Assembly (NCBI RefSeq): GCF_009763805.1
Contig: NZ_CP046804.1
Coordinates: 3,100,001-3,164,000 of the forward strand
Source of the DNA: Vibrio cidicii
Lineage (GTDB): Bacteria > Pseudomonadota > Gammaproteobacteria > Enterobacterales > Vibrionaceae
DNA length: 64,000 nucleotides
Reading direction: 5' to 3'
Each line of letters begins with the position of its first letter. Position 1 is the stretch's first letter. Of this stretch, positions 56,301-64,000 are shown one piece after another. The position numbers were made by a program, and so were the translations under genes. A model generated the notes under the pieces. It was given only the letters and a program-made list of their open reading frames with translations, ran no database searches and was not told where the DNA came from.

Positions 56301-56659
56301 AGAGTTGCCAGCAAAAGGAGACATTGCTGAAATTTCAATTTCTCCACTGCCAGCAAACATTGCAATGAGCAAAGAAGTACTTAGCAAAGCAGGTAACCAA
56401 ACCGTTAAGTTTGACGTTGCTGGCTTGCCGAAAGGTGAATACACCATCACCATGACTTTGACTCGCCCAGCAACCGATAAGGCGGCAGAAGTATCTAAAG
56501 TGATTTATAGCAAATCTATGGATGTGGTAGTGACCAAACGTGACTCAAGCAACGTGAAACCAGCAGTTTCCAGCGTATGACGGTTCAGGTGGTGCATTTG
56601 GTCTTGGTGCACTGCTGTCACTGTTCGGCTTCGGTTTCCTACGCCGTCGTAAAGGTTAA
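53367..56659 (+). CDS. exeM: ExeM-like extracellular endonuclease with GlyGly-CTERM, two frameshifts
   Basis: Secreted DNA nuclease, about 1096 residues after repair. Order: signal peptide (MNRKMTLLAGAISSVLSGAALA), lamin-tail-like domain (ITEYMEGGYNNKAVEITNLG), OB-fold region (IGEVQGEGYSSPL), an acidic/charged insert (about 370-420), endonuclease/exonuclease/phosphatase domain (TQNVLNFF, MEVENNGFGD, NHLKSKGS, GDMNSY, SSDHDSALV), and a C-terminal sorting tail GSGGAFGLGALLSLFGFGFL followed by RRRKG. Frame 1 breaks at YGEKPWC; removing one A from GAAAC (55089-55091) gives YGENRGAESQVEF. The second break after KPAV is repaired at GTTTC (56567-56569) or at GAAAC (56557-56559). Confidence 0.9.
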
Positions 56660-56700
56660 GTTCTGTGATTTAGCTGATATCATTGGCTGCTAATCTATAA

Positions 56701-56738
56701 AAAAAGGTCTGGTCACTGTTTGTGCCAGACCTTTTTTA
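56701..56738 (+). terminator. Terminator of exeM
   Basis: AAAAAGGTCTGG and CCAGACCTTTTT pair around a 12-base loop, T-run following. It may also serve the convergent flavoprotein gene. Confidence 0.88.
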
Positions 56739-56771
56739 TCTCCACCCATCCATTACTTCTCTGTTTAACAC

Positions 56772-58043
56772 TCACTTAGTGCGTTCAATGCCTGCTGCTT
56801 TCAAAATGTACTTCTCATAGATTGGCTCGCTGGTGCCCTTTTTCACTTTGTAGAGGAAATACTTTTCGAAGGCGATTTTGGCTAAATGCACCCATTGTCC
56901 CATCCCGGTCCAGTTGGTATTACGTGGGGGATTCTGTGGTAGGGCAACAAAGGCCGCGCCTTTATCTCCCATGTCAGCAAGGCATAGTGCGTTCAAGGTC
57001 GGTTTGGTATGCATCTGTTCGCCTTTTTCTAGGCTGAGAATGTTTTCTACAATCGTCGTCGTCATGGATTCAATCATAAAGCCCGTTTTTGGTGCACCAA
57101 CAGGAACCGGTGTTTCTTCCAAGGGAGGAATGGCTACACACACGCCTGCCGCAAAAATTTCAGGATAGACAGGGCTGCGTTGATATTCGTCGGTGAGCAC
57201 AAACCCTTTGGGATTGCAGAGATCAGGAACCGCAGCAATCGGCGCTGCGCCTTTAAACGGTGGTAGAAACATTGCCATGGTGAAGGGCAGGTGATGTTCA
57301 AAATCCACTTCACCTTTGCGATTGAGTTCTTCAATGTGTGCCGTACCGTCTTCAAAGTGCGTGGTTTTGGCGTTACAGATCCATTTGATGCCCCTCTCGC
57401 GAAACTCATGTTCCATCAGCGCTTTGGAATCCCCAACGCCACCCAATCCCATATGGCCCACGTACGGTTCACTGGTTACAAAGGTCATTGGAACACGGTC
57501 GCGCACTTTCAGTTTTCGCAATTGGCTTTCCAGAGAGAGAATGTATTCGTAGGCCGGGCCGAAACAACTTGCGCCTTGCAGTGCCCCAACGATGACGGGG
57601 CCTGGGTTTTCAACCAACTGTTGATAGGCTTGATGGGATTTAACGGCGTGATCAACCGTGCAAATCGACTGGGTAAAGCCATTTTCTGGTCCGGCTCCCG
57701 GCACGGTTTCAAATGCCAATTTAGGCCCTGTGCAGATCACCAAATAGTCGTAATGATATTCTTCACCATCGCCCGTTTTTAGTCGGCATGCTTTGGCATC
57801 AATATGTGCCACACCGGAGACATTGAAAGGAATATTAAATTTTTTTACATAAGGCGTGAGCTCTAAAACGACTTGCTCTTTGGTGCGTTCTCCCAATGCC
57901 ACCCATGGATTGGATGGAATAAAATGAAACTCCGATCCTTCGTTAATGAGCATGACTTCATGATCGCTGGGCAATTTTTGTCTGAGTTCATACACGACCG
58001 ACATGCCACCTAAACCGGCACCAATGACTATGGTTCTCTTCAT
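56772..58043 (-). CDS. Sulfide:quinone oxidoreductase-like flavoprotein
   Basis: 423 residues. N-terminal FAD fold (TIVIGAGLGGMSVVYELRQ), a cysteine in GALQGASCFGPAYEYIL, and the second signature AAGVCVAIPPLEETPVPVGAPKTGF, both cysteine positions expected in SQR enzymes that oxidise sulfide and pass electrons to quinone. A C-terminal amphipathic region would attach it to the membrane. ATG at 58043 with AGGGA upstream is preferred to TTG at 58049. Whether it works on sulfide or another thiol is open. Confidence 0.8.
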   Translation of the reverse strand: MKRTIVIGAGLGGMSVVYELRQKLPSDHEVMLINEGSEFHFIPSNPWVALGERTKEQVVLELTPYVKKFNIPFNVSGVAHIDAKACRLKTGDGEEYHYDYLVICTGPKLAFETVPGAGPENGFTQSICTVDHAVKSHQAYQQLVENPGPVIVGALQGASCFGPAYEYILSLESQLRKLKVRDRVPMTFVTSEPYVGHMGLGGVGDSKALMEHEFRERGIKWICNAKTTHFEDGTAHIEELNRKGEVDFEHHLPFTMAMFLPPFKGAAPIAAVPDLCNPKGFVLTDEYQRSPVYPEIFAAGVCVAIPPLEETPVPVGAPKTGFMIESMTTTIVENILSLEKGEQMHTKPTLNALCLADMGDKGAAFVALPQNPPRNTNWTGMGQWVHLAKIAFEKYFLYKVKKGTSEPIYEKYILKAAGIERTK

Positions 58044-58214
58044 TTTCAATTCCCTTTATTAGCTATTACTAAAGTAATTTTAGGTAAATAATGGTGAACT
58101 GCCAAAGCGGAAGTGTCGTCTGGATCATAAAGTGAAGGAAAAGCGTGTTATTGATTGAATCTGTAAGCCGGATTCGTAGAATGCTAAAGTTTTCATCCAG
58201 GCTAAGACAAATTT

Positions 58215-58793
58215 ATGCTGCTGATCATCGACAACTACGACTCGTTTACATACAACCTCTACCAGTATTTCTGTGAACTGGGTGCTGATGTGCACGTGGT
58301 ACGTAATGATGAGATCGATATTGCCGGGATCGAGCGTCTTCAGCCGACCCATCTGGTGATCTCCCCCGGGCCATGTACGCCCAATGAGGCAGGGATCTCT
58401 TTAGCGGCGATCACTCACTTTGCGGGTAAACTGCCGATCCTCGGCGTCTGTCTTGGCCATCAGGCGATTGCTCAAGCCTTTGGTGGGGAAGTGGTACGCG
58501 CACGGCAAGTCATGCATGGTAAAACCTCAGCCATTGAGCACAACGGGAAAAGCGTGTTTCGCGGCTTGAACAACCCACTCACCGTTACCCGCTACCACTC
58601 GCTGGTGGTCAAAAATGACACCTTACCAGCCGACTTCGAACTCACCGCTTGGACGACGCTGGCAGATGGCTGTATCGACGAAATCATGGGCTATCAGCAC
58701 AAAACGCTGCCGATTGACGCCGTGCAGTTTCATCCTGAGTCGATCAAAACCGAGCAAGGGCACGCGTTGCTGGCCAATTTCCTCGCCCGTTGA
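58215..58793 (+). CDS. pabA: Aminodeoxychorismate/anthranilate synthase glutaminase component PabA
   Basis: Class I glutamine amidotransferase feeding ammonia to PabB for folate. 192 residues. Triad: Cys79 in [15 protein letters not shown], and His/Glu in [12 protein letters not shown]; the N-terminus [19 protein letters not shown] is typical. TrpG is similar, but here the neighbour is the arginine gene astC, as in E. coli where pabA precedes argD. Confidence 0.93.
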   Translation: MLLIIDNYDSFTYNLYQYFCELGADVHVVRNDEIDIAGIERLQPTHLVISPGPCTPNEAGISLAAITHFAGKLPILGVCLGHQAIAQAFGGEVVRARQVMHGKTSAIEHNGKSVFRGLNNPLTVTRYHSLVVKNDTLPADFELTAWTTLADGCIDEIMGYQHKTLPIDAVQFHPESIKTEQGHALLANFLAR

Positions 58794-59157
58794 GCGCGTA
58801 ACCCTGATCTTGATCACCATTCTTAACATTTTCTTCATCTTTTTTTCAGCTAAGGTGAAGTGCAAAACTATTCGCCACTTTTTGCTTTTCCCTTCCCATT
58901 TTGCCAGTAAACCAAGTGATTTGTTGCTCGATTAAAAAAACGCTTCATAATTTGCGGAACATGATGCATAAATAGTCATAGATAGTGACTATTGGGTATT
59001 CCTCCGGGTTGTAAAAAGAATATTTCACTATTGAATTCGTTAATTAATTGTAAATACAATGCCGCATCAGCTTAAATGCAAAACAATATTTGCCGGCCAG
59101 TCACAGTCGGTTGGATTCGCTCTCTGCTAGGCGTGCGGTATCAAGAAGGAATGTGCA
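58794..59157. promoter_or_regulatory. Regulatory region before astC
   Basis: 364 bases without a gene. At 58971-58993 there is a perfect inverted repeat AATAGTCA-TAGATAG-TGACTATT. A promoter candidate is TTGAAT (59031-59036), 18 bases, TACAAT (59055-59060). TTGAATTCGTTAATTAA overlapping it resembles half of an ARG box; ArgR control is a guess. Confidence 0.45.
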
Positions 59158-60369
59158 ATGACAGTGGAAATGAAAGTAGATCGTGGTTTGTTTGATGAGG
59201 TGATGGTGCCTTGCTACAACCCAATGGAGATGATCCCAGTGAAAGGTGAAGGTTCACGTATTTGGGATCAAAGCGGCAAGGAATACATCGATTTCGCGGG
59301 CGGAATCGCGGTGAGTTGTCTGGGCCACTGTCATCCGGTTATGGTCAATGCGCTGACGGAGCAAGCGGGTAAACTGTGGCATTTAAGCAATGTCATGACC
59401 AACGAGCCCGCATTGCGACTGGCGAAAAAACTGACCGAAGTGAGTTTTGCCGAGCGCGTCTTCTTTGCCAACTCGGGTGCAGAAGCGAACGAAGCGGCGC
59501 TGAAGCTGGCTCGTCGTTACGCGGCGGACGTTTACGGTGCAGAAAAATCTGAAATCATTGCTTTTAAACAAGGTTTCCACGGACGTACTTTCTTTACTGT
59601 TACCGTCGGTGGTCAAGTGGCTTACTCGGATGGTTTCGGTCCAAAACCCGGCGATGTGACGCATCTGCCTTACAACGATATCGATGCCTTGCAAGCGCAC
59701 ATTTCCGATCGCACGTGTGCAGTGATGATGGAGCCACTGCAAGGGGAAGGCGGTATCGTGCCACCGACGCCTGAGTTTGTGCAAACCGTGCGCGAGCTGT
59801 GCGACAAGCACAATGCCCTGCTGATTTTTGATGAAGTGCAAACGGGCAACGGACGTACAGGTGATTTTTATGCTTATCAAGGTCTTGGTGTGACGCCTGA
59901 TATTCTCAGCACCGCCAAATCACTCGGTGGCGGCTTCCCAATTGGCGCGATGCTGACGACAGAAAAACTGGCCGCGCACATGAAAGTGGGCACGCACGGT
60001 TCGACGTACGGTGGTAACCCGCTCGCTTGTGCGGTTGCGGAAGCGGTGGTGTCGGAAGTCTCCAAGCCAGAAACCTTGCAAGGCGTGAAAGAGCGCGAAG
60101 CACTGTTTCGCGAAGGGCTAAACAAAATTAACGATAAATATCAGATTTTCTCAGAAATCCGTGGCAAAGGCTTGTTGCTCGGCGCGGCGCTCAATGAAGA
60201 GTGGCAAGGCCGTGCACGCGACATTTTGGTTGCTGCGGGTAAAGAGGGACTGCTGGTGCTGGTGGCAGGCATGAACGTTGTGCGTTTCACCCCATCACTG
60301 GTGATTACCAAACAAGAAATAGAAGAAGGCTTGGCGAAACTGGATAAAGCAATCGCCACTCTGGTTTAA
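59158..60369 (+). CDS. astC: Acetylornithine/succinylornithine aminotransferase
   Basis: PLP enzyme of arginine synthesis (ArgD) and, in the succinyl pathway, of arginine breakdown (AstC). 403 residues. PLP lysine K254 in [15 protein letters not shown]; other motifs are [20 protein letters not shown] and [14 protein letters not shown]. ArgD and AstC cannot be separated by motif; the symbol follows the location before astA-astD, and one enzyme may do both jobs. AAGGA site eight bases upstream. Confidence 0.93.
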   Translation: MTVEMKVDRGLFDEVMVPCYNPMEMIPVKGEGSRIWDQSGKEYIDFAGGIAVSCLGHCHPVMVNALTEQAGKLWHLSNVMTNEPALRLAKKLTEVSFAERVFFANSGAEANEAALKLARRYAADVYGAEKSEIIAFKQGFHGRTFFTVTVGGQVAYSDGFGPKPGDVTHLPYNDIDALQAHISDRTCAVMMEPLQGEGGIVPPTPEFVQTVRELCDKHNALLIFDEVQTGNGRTGDFYAYQGLGVTPDILSTAKSLGGGFPIGAMLTTEKLAAHMKVGTHGSTYGGNPLACAVAEAVVSEVSKPETLQGVKEREALFREGLNKINDKYQIFSEIRGKGLLLGAALNEEWQGRARDILVAAGKEGLLVLVAGMNVVRFTPSLVITKQEIEEGLAKLDKAIATLV

Positions 60370-60382
60370 ACGCCTCTCAAAC

Positions 60383-60440
60383 AGACGCCTGTCCAGGAAG
60401 CGACGGGCGTCTACATCACTTCCTAGGTAGTAAACCTAGG
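60383..60440 (+). other. Two intercistronic hairpins between astC and astA
   Basis: AGACGCC-T-GTC pairs with GAC-G-GGCGTCT (60383-60412), then CCTAGGT-AGTAA-ACCTAGG (60422-60440). Neither is followed by a T-run, so they look like mRNA stabilisers or processing sites rather than terminators. Confidence 0.6.
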
Positions 60441-60468
60441 GCCTTCTATGCATCTGGAGGGAGTATTG

Positions 60469-61488
60469 ATGCTAGTTGTTCGCCCTATTGCAATGTCGGA
60501 CTATGACGCGCTGCACACCTGTGCAGTGGAATCGGGACACGGATTTACATCTCTGCCGGTTAATGAAGAACTGTTAACCAATCGAATTACACACTCTGAA
60601 TACAGCTTTGCCAAACACAACGTTGGTGAGCCGGGCGATGAAGGCTACCTGATGGTCGGCTTTGATGCCGAAAACGGGGAAGTTGCCGGAACCACAGGCA
60701 TTGAAGCGGCGATTGGCTGGGACGTGCCTTTTTACTCGTACCACATCAGCAAAATTGTCCACTCCTCGCCAAAACTTGGCGTCAACAATGTGGTGAAGCT
60801 GCTCACTTTTGGCAACAACTACACCGGTTGTAGTGAAATTTGTACCTTGTTCTTGCGGGAAAAATTCCGTGAAGGGCTCAACGGTCGCTTGATGTCGAAA
60901 TGCCGCTTTTTGATGATGGCTGAGCATCCGCATCGCTTCTCGAAAACCATTTTCGCCGAAATGCGTGGTGTGTCGGATGCCAATGGCAACTCGCCATTTT
61001 GGCAATGGCTTCAGGACCATTTCTTCTCCATCGATTTCACCATGGCGGATTACCTCACTGGTATCGGCAAAAAAGGCTTCATCGCCGATTTGATGCCTAA
61101 GTTGCCTATTTATATCAACTTGCTAAGCCCAGAAGCGCAAGCGGTGATCGGCGTGGTGCATGAAAATACTCGTCCAGCGCTCAAGCTGCTTGAGAAAGAA
61201 GGTTTTACCAGCCGTGGCTACGTTGACATCTTTGATGGCGGCCCCACGGTGGAGTGTGACCTGCGTAATATTGAATCGGTACGCCACTCAGTGCGAGCGA
61301 AAGTGCGCGTTGCGGAGCACTCCAGCTCGCAAGACTTTTTAATAGCCAATACCTCATTTGAAAACTTCCGCGCCACGGCAGCCAAAGCCGCCTATGACCA
61401 AGCCTCGTCCAGTGTGATTTTGTCACCGAAAGTGGCACAGGCTCTGATGGTGGAAGATGGCGAATACGTCCGCATGCTAGCGCAGTAA
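60469..61488 (+). CDS. astA: Arginine N-succinyltransferase AstA
   Basis: First step of the arginine succinyltransferase pathway, using succinyl-CoA. 339 residues with the family opening [15 protein letters not shown] and [25 protein letters not shown] and GPTVECD. Start at 60469 fits the strong GGAGGGAG site. Its stop TAA overlaps the beginning of the astD leader. Confidence 0.95.
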   Translation: MLVVRPIAMSDYDALHTCAVESGHGFTSLPVNEELLTNRITHSEYSFAKHNVGEPGDEGYLMVGFDAENGEVAGTTGIEAAIGWDVPFYSYHISKIVHSSPKLGVNNVVKLLTFGNNYTGCSEICTLFLREKFREGLNGRLMSKCRFLMMAEHPHRFSKTIFAEMRGVSDANGNSPFWQWLQDHFFSIDFTMADYLTGIGKKGFIADLMPKLPIYINLLSPEAQAVIGVVHENTRPALKLLEKEGFTSRGYVDIFDGGPTVECDLRNIESVRHSVRAKVRVAEHSSSQDFLIANTSFENFRATAAKAAYDQASSSVILSPKVAQALMVEDGEYVRMLAQ

Positions 61489-61505
61489 TGATTAAGGGAA
61501 AGACG

Positions 61506-62963
61506 ATGACACAGTGGATTGCAGGTGAATGGGTAGAAGGGCAAGGCGAAGAGTTCACCTCCTTGTCGCCTTATGACAACCAAGTGGTTTGGCGTGGCAA
61601 AGGTGCCACTGAGCCGCAAGTCGAGCAAGCAGTGAAAGCGGCGCGTCACGCATTTCTGAGTTGGAAGAAGCTCACGTTTGCCGAGCGCGAAGCCTACGTG
61701 CTGGCCTTTGCCGAGCGTGTCAAAGCGCGCAGCGAAGAGATTGCTCAAGTGATTGCCAAAGAGACTGGCAAACCGCTGTGGGAGACGCGCACCGAAGCGG
61801 CGGCGATGGCAGGCAAAATTGCCATTTCGATCCGCGCTTATCATGAACGCACTGGCGAGTCGCAAAAAGAAGCGGCGGGCAACCAAGTTGTCTTGCGCCA
61901 CCGCCCGCTGGGTGTGATGGCCGTTTTTGGCCCGTATAACTTCCCAGCGCACTTACCAAACGGCCACATTGTGCCTGCGTTATTAGCTGGCAATACCGTG
62001 GTGTTTAAACCGTCTGAGCAAACGCCTTGGACGGGAGAGCTTGCGATGAAACTGTGGCAAGAAGCGGGCCTGCCAAGTGGCGTGCTAAATCTAGTACAAG
62101 GTGGTAAAGAGACTGGGATTGCCTTGTCGCAGTCCAAAGGCATCGACGGCTTGCTGTTTACTGGCAGCGCCAACACGGGTCATCTGCTTCATCGTCAGTT
62201 TGCTGGTCAACCCGGCAAAATGCTGGCACTGGAAATGGGCGGCAACAACCCGATGGTGATTTCAGAGCAGTACGGCGATCTTGAGGCGACGGTTTACACC
62301 ATCATTCAATCGGCATTTATCAGTGCTGGTCAGCGCTGTACTTGTGCACGCCGTTTGTATGTGCCGCTAGGAGAAAAAGGCGACGCACTCATCACTCGTC
62401 TGGTGGAAGCGGTGCAAAAGCTTAAAGTCGACCAGCCGTTTGCCGAACCTGCGCCTTTTATGGGGCCACAAATTTCGCAGGCGGCTGCGCGCTTTATCTT
62501 AGACGCGCAGGCCAATCTGCAGTCGCTCGGCGGTGAAAGCTTAATTGAAGCCAAAGCGGGCGAGGCCGCCTTTGTTTCACCGGGGATTATTGATGTCACT
62601 CATATCGCGGATTTGCCTGATGAAGAGTACTTTGGACCACTGCTGCAAGTGGTGCGCTATCAAGGCCTCGAGCGTGCGGTTGAGCTGGCGAATGACACCC
62701 GCTTTGGTTTGTCGGCTGGCTTAGTCTCGACCGACGATAACGAGTGGGCGTACTTTGTCGATCACATCCGTGCTGGCATTGTTAATCGCAACCGCCAACT
62801 GACAGGTGCTAGTGGTGATGCGCCATTTGGCGGACCGGGTGCGTCGGGTAACTTACGTCCGAGTGCTTACTATGCCGCCGACTATTGCGCGTACCCAATG
62901 GCATCAATGGAAGGGGCGCAAACGGAACTGCCCGCCACGCTCAGCCCGGGTGTTGAACTTTAA
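61506..62963 (+). CDS. astD: Succinylglutamate-semialdehyde dehydrogenase AstD
   Basis: NAD-dependent oxidation of succinylglutamate semialdehyde. 485 residues. Catalytic Cys278 in [15 protein letters not shown]; the catalytic Glu region is [16 protein letters not shown] motif [33 protein letters not shown] near residue 140. ATG at 61506 is preferred because AAGGGAA lies seven bases ahead; the ATG at 61488 lacks one. 17 bases behind astA. Confidence 0.95.
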   Translation: MTQWIAGEWVEGQGEEFTSLSPYDNQVVWRGKGATEPQVEQAVKAARHAFLSWKKLTFAEREAYVLAFAERVKARSEEIAQVIAKETGKPLWETRTEAAAMAGKIAISIRAYHERTGESQKEAAGNQVVLRHRPLGVMAVFGPYNFPAHLPNGHIVPALLAGNTVVFKPSEQTPWTGELAMKLWQEAGLPSGVLNLVQGGKETGIALSQSKGIDGLLFTGSANTGHLLHRQFAGQPGKMLALEMGGNNPMVISEQYGDLEATVYTIIQSAFISAGQRCTCARRLYVPLGEKGDALITRLVEAVQKLKVDQPFAEPAPFMGPQISQAAARFILDAQANLQSLGGESLIEAKAGEAAFVSPGIIDVTHIADLPDEEYFGPLLQVVRYQGLERAVELANDTRFGLSAGLVSTDDNEWAYFVDHIRAGIVNRNRQLTGASGDAPFGGPGASGNLRPSAYYAADYCAYPMASMEGAQTELPATLSPGVEL

Positions 62964-63143
62964 TAACGATAACGACCTTTAGGTCTCTGACCTGCGCCGC
63001 TTCGAGCCATGAGTCGCGCAGGCTTGTTTGCTTTCAAACAATGAACGTCACAGGTTGAGGATTGCGGCGGTGATGTCTGCACGCACCGCCGCAATCCACT
63101 CCCAATACTCTGATAATGTGAACCGATACAACAAGGAGGCGTT

Positions 63144-63935
63144 ATGACGCCAGCTGTGTTATTTGAATCGCTATGGAACGACTATATTCAACGCCTGTGT
63201 CCTTCCGCGGCAAAAGTGCATCGACTATTGCAAGAGGATGAAGCCCTGATCAACGACCACATCGCGCTACGAACGTTTAACGTCGAGCCGCTGGGCATTG
63301 AAACGCTGGCGAAGCCGTTTATCGAATTAGGCTACAAAGCGTGTGGCGACTATCTGTTTGAAAGCAAAAAATTAGTGGCCAAACATTTTGAGCATCCTGA
63401 TCCGACTCAGCCTAAAGTCTTTATCAGTGCGTTGAAAATCGATGAATGCTCAGAGGCGCTGCAAGCGATTGTGAAAAAATTGGTTGCTCAAGTGGATACG
63501 AGCCAACTGCAAGGCCACGAGTTCCTTTCCGCAGGTCGCTTGTGGGAGTTGAGCTTTGCGGACTATCAAACGCTGGCAAAAGAGAGTGAATATGCCTCTT
63601 GGTTGGCGGCGCATGGTTACGGCGCGAACCACTTTACGGTCAGTGTCAATCAGCTCAAAGCATTTGACTCGGTGAAAGGTGTGAACGATCACTTACGTCA
63701 AGCGGGTTTTACCATCAATGAAATTGGTGGTGAAGTGAAGGGCACACCGGAAGTGCTGCTGGAGCAATCTTCCACGATGGCAGACAAAGTGGCAGTGCAG
63801 TTTATTGAAGGCAGTGAAATCATTCCCGGTGGTTTTTACGAGTTTGCCAAACGCTACCCGATGGAAAATGGCGATCTGTACCCAGGCTTTGTAGCCGCGT
63901 CGGCAGATAAGATCTTTGAAAGCACCAACGGTTAA
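63144..63935 (+). CDS. DUF1338 family protein (HglS/YdcJ-like)
   Basis: 263 residues of the DUF1338 type. A metal-binding His is seen in INDHIALRTFNVEPLG and further conserved parts are FLSAGRLWELSFADYQ, HGYGANHFTVSVNQL and GGFYEFAKRYP. The longer relative HglS turns 2-oxoadipate into 2-hydroxyglutarate in lysine breakdown. This short form commonly follows astD in Vibrio; activity is unproven. 180 bases behind astD, so possibly transcribed separately; AAGGAGG site. Confidence 0.8.
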   Translation: MTPAVLFESLWNDYIQRLCPSAAKVHRLLQEDEALINDHIALRTFNVEPLGIETLAKPFIELGYKACGDYLFESKKLVAKHFEHPDPTQPKVFISALKIDECSEALQAIVKKLVAQVDTSQLQGHEFLSAGRLWELSFADYQTLAKESEYASWLAAHGYGANHFTVSVNQLKAFDSVKGVNDHLRQAGFTINEIGGEVKGTPEVLLEQSSTMADKVAVQFIEGSEIIPGGFYEFAKRYPMENGDLYPGFVAASADKIFESTNG

Positions 63936-63951
63936 GACGTATCGCGAGAAC

Positions 63952-63979
63952 AAAAAAAGCCACCCAGGGTGGCTTTTTG
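63952..63979 (+). terminator. Terminator after the DUF1338 gene
   Basis: AAAAAGCCACCC and GGGTGGCTTTTT pair around a very short loop, with the T-run included. Confidence 0.88.
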
Positions 63980-64000
63980 CAATTTGAACGTCGATTTCTG

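Overview
The window is a gamma-proteobacterial core-genome segment, almost certainly a Vibrio chromosome 1. The evidence is motX (Na+-type polar flagellar motor) behind a flagellar sigma-28 promoter, an EpmA/EpmB/EF-P set, frdABCD, a tRNA-Gly/tRNA-fMet array between orn and queG, and an ExeM-like nuclease with a GlyGly-CTERM tail. Species cannot be fixed by reading alone.

Layout: 1-7195 holds the end of fieF, pfkA, a MATE exporter, groES-groEL behind a sigma-32-like promoter, an exported repeat protein with a 16-bp tandem repeat behind it, and an MgtC-family protein. 7273-16470 holds epmB/efp (divergent), an SPFH/prohibitin-like protein, frdABCD, epmA, a VanZ-like protein and a TetR regulator. 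16606-26438 holds a DHH protein, envC, cysE-gpsA-secB-rhodanese, gpmM, an EamA permease and a DASS transporter. 26618-31687 holds psd, rsgA, orn, then seven intact tRNA-Gly(GCC), three degenerate tRNA-Gly and five tRNA-fMet, followed by an AT-rich stretch. 31688-49859 is the long conserved run queG, tsaE-amiB-mutL-miaA-hfq-hflX-hflK-hflC, DUF2065, purA, motX, hmp/nsrR, rnr, rlmB. 49941-63935 holds gph, trpS, a porin, exeM, a sulfide:quinone-reductase-like flavoprotein, pabA, astC-astA-astD and a DUF1338 protein.

The genes are mostly housekeeping: protein folding, translation-factor modification, anaerobic respiration, cysteine and phospholipid synthesis, cell separation (EnvC activator with its amidase partner AmiB), mismatch repair, RNA turnover, nitric oxide defence, arginine catabolism and extracellular DNA use.

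The most striking observation is not a gene. Thirteen genes, among them purA, trpS, mutL, frdA and cysE, are interrupted by +1 frameshifts, 14 in all. Every one is repaired by removing one A from GAAAC (or one T from GTTTC), restoring the tetranucleotide GAAC/GTTC. Many other GAAC sites in the window are read correctly. Because the disrupted genes include essential ones, these are best read as systematic sequencing errors. The single-motif specificity suggests a partial DNA modification at GAAC/GTTC disturbing base calling; GAAC/GTTC is a known target of Dnd-type phosphorothioation. Two further frameshifts (fieF, DASS transporter) are one-base losses in C-runs and look like ordinary homopolymer errors. 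Affected genes are annotated at full length with the repair point given.
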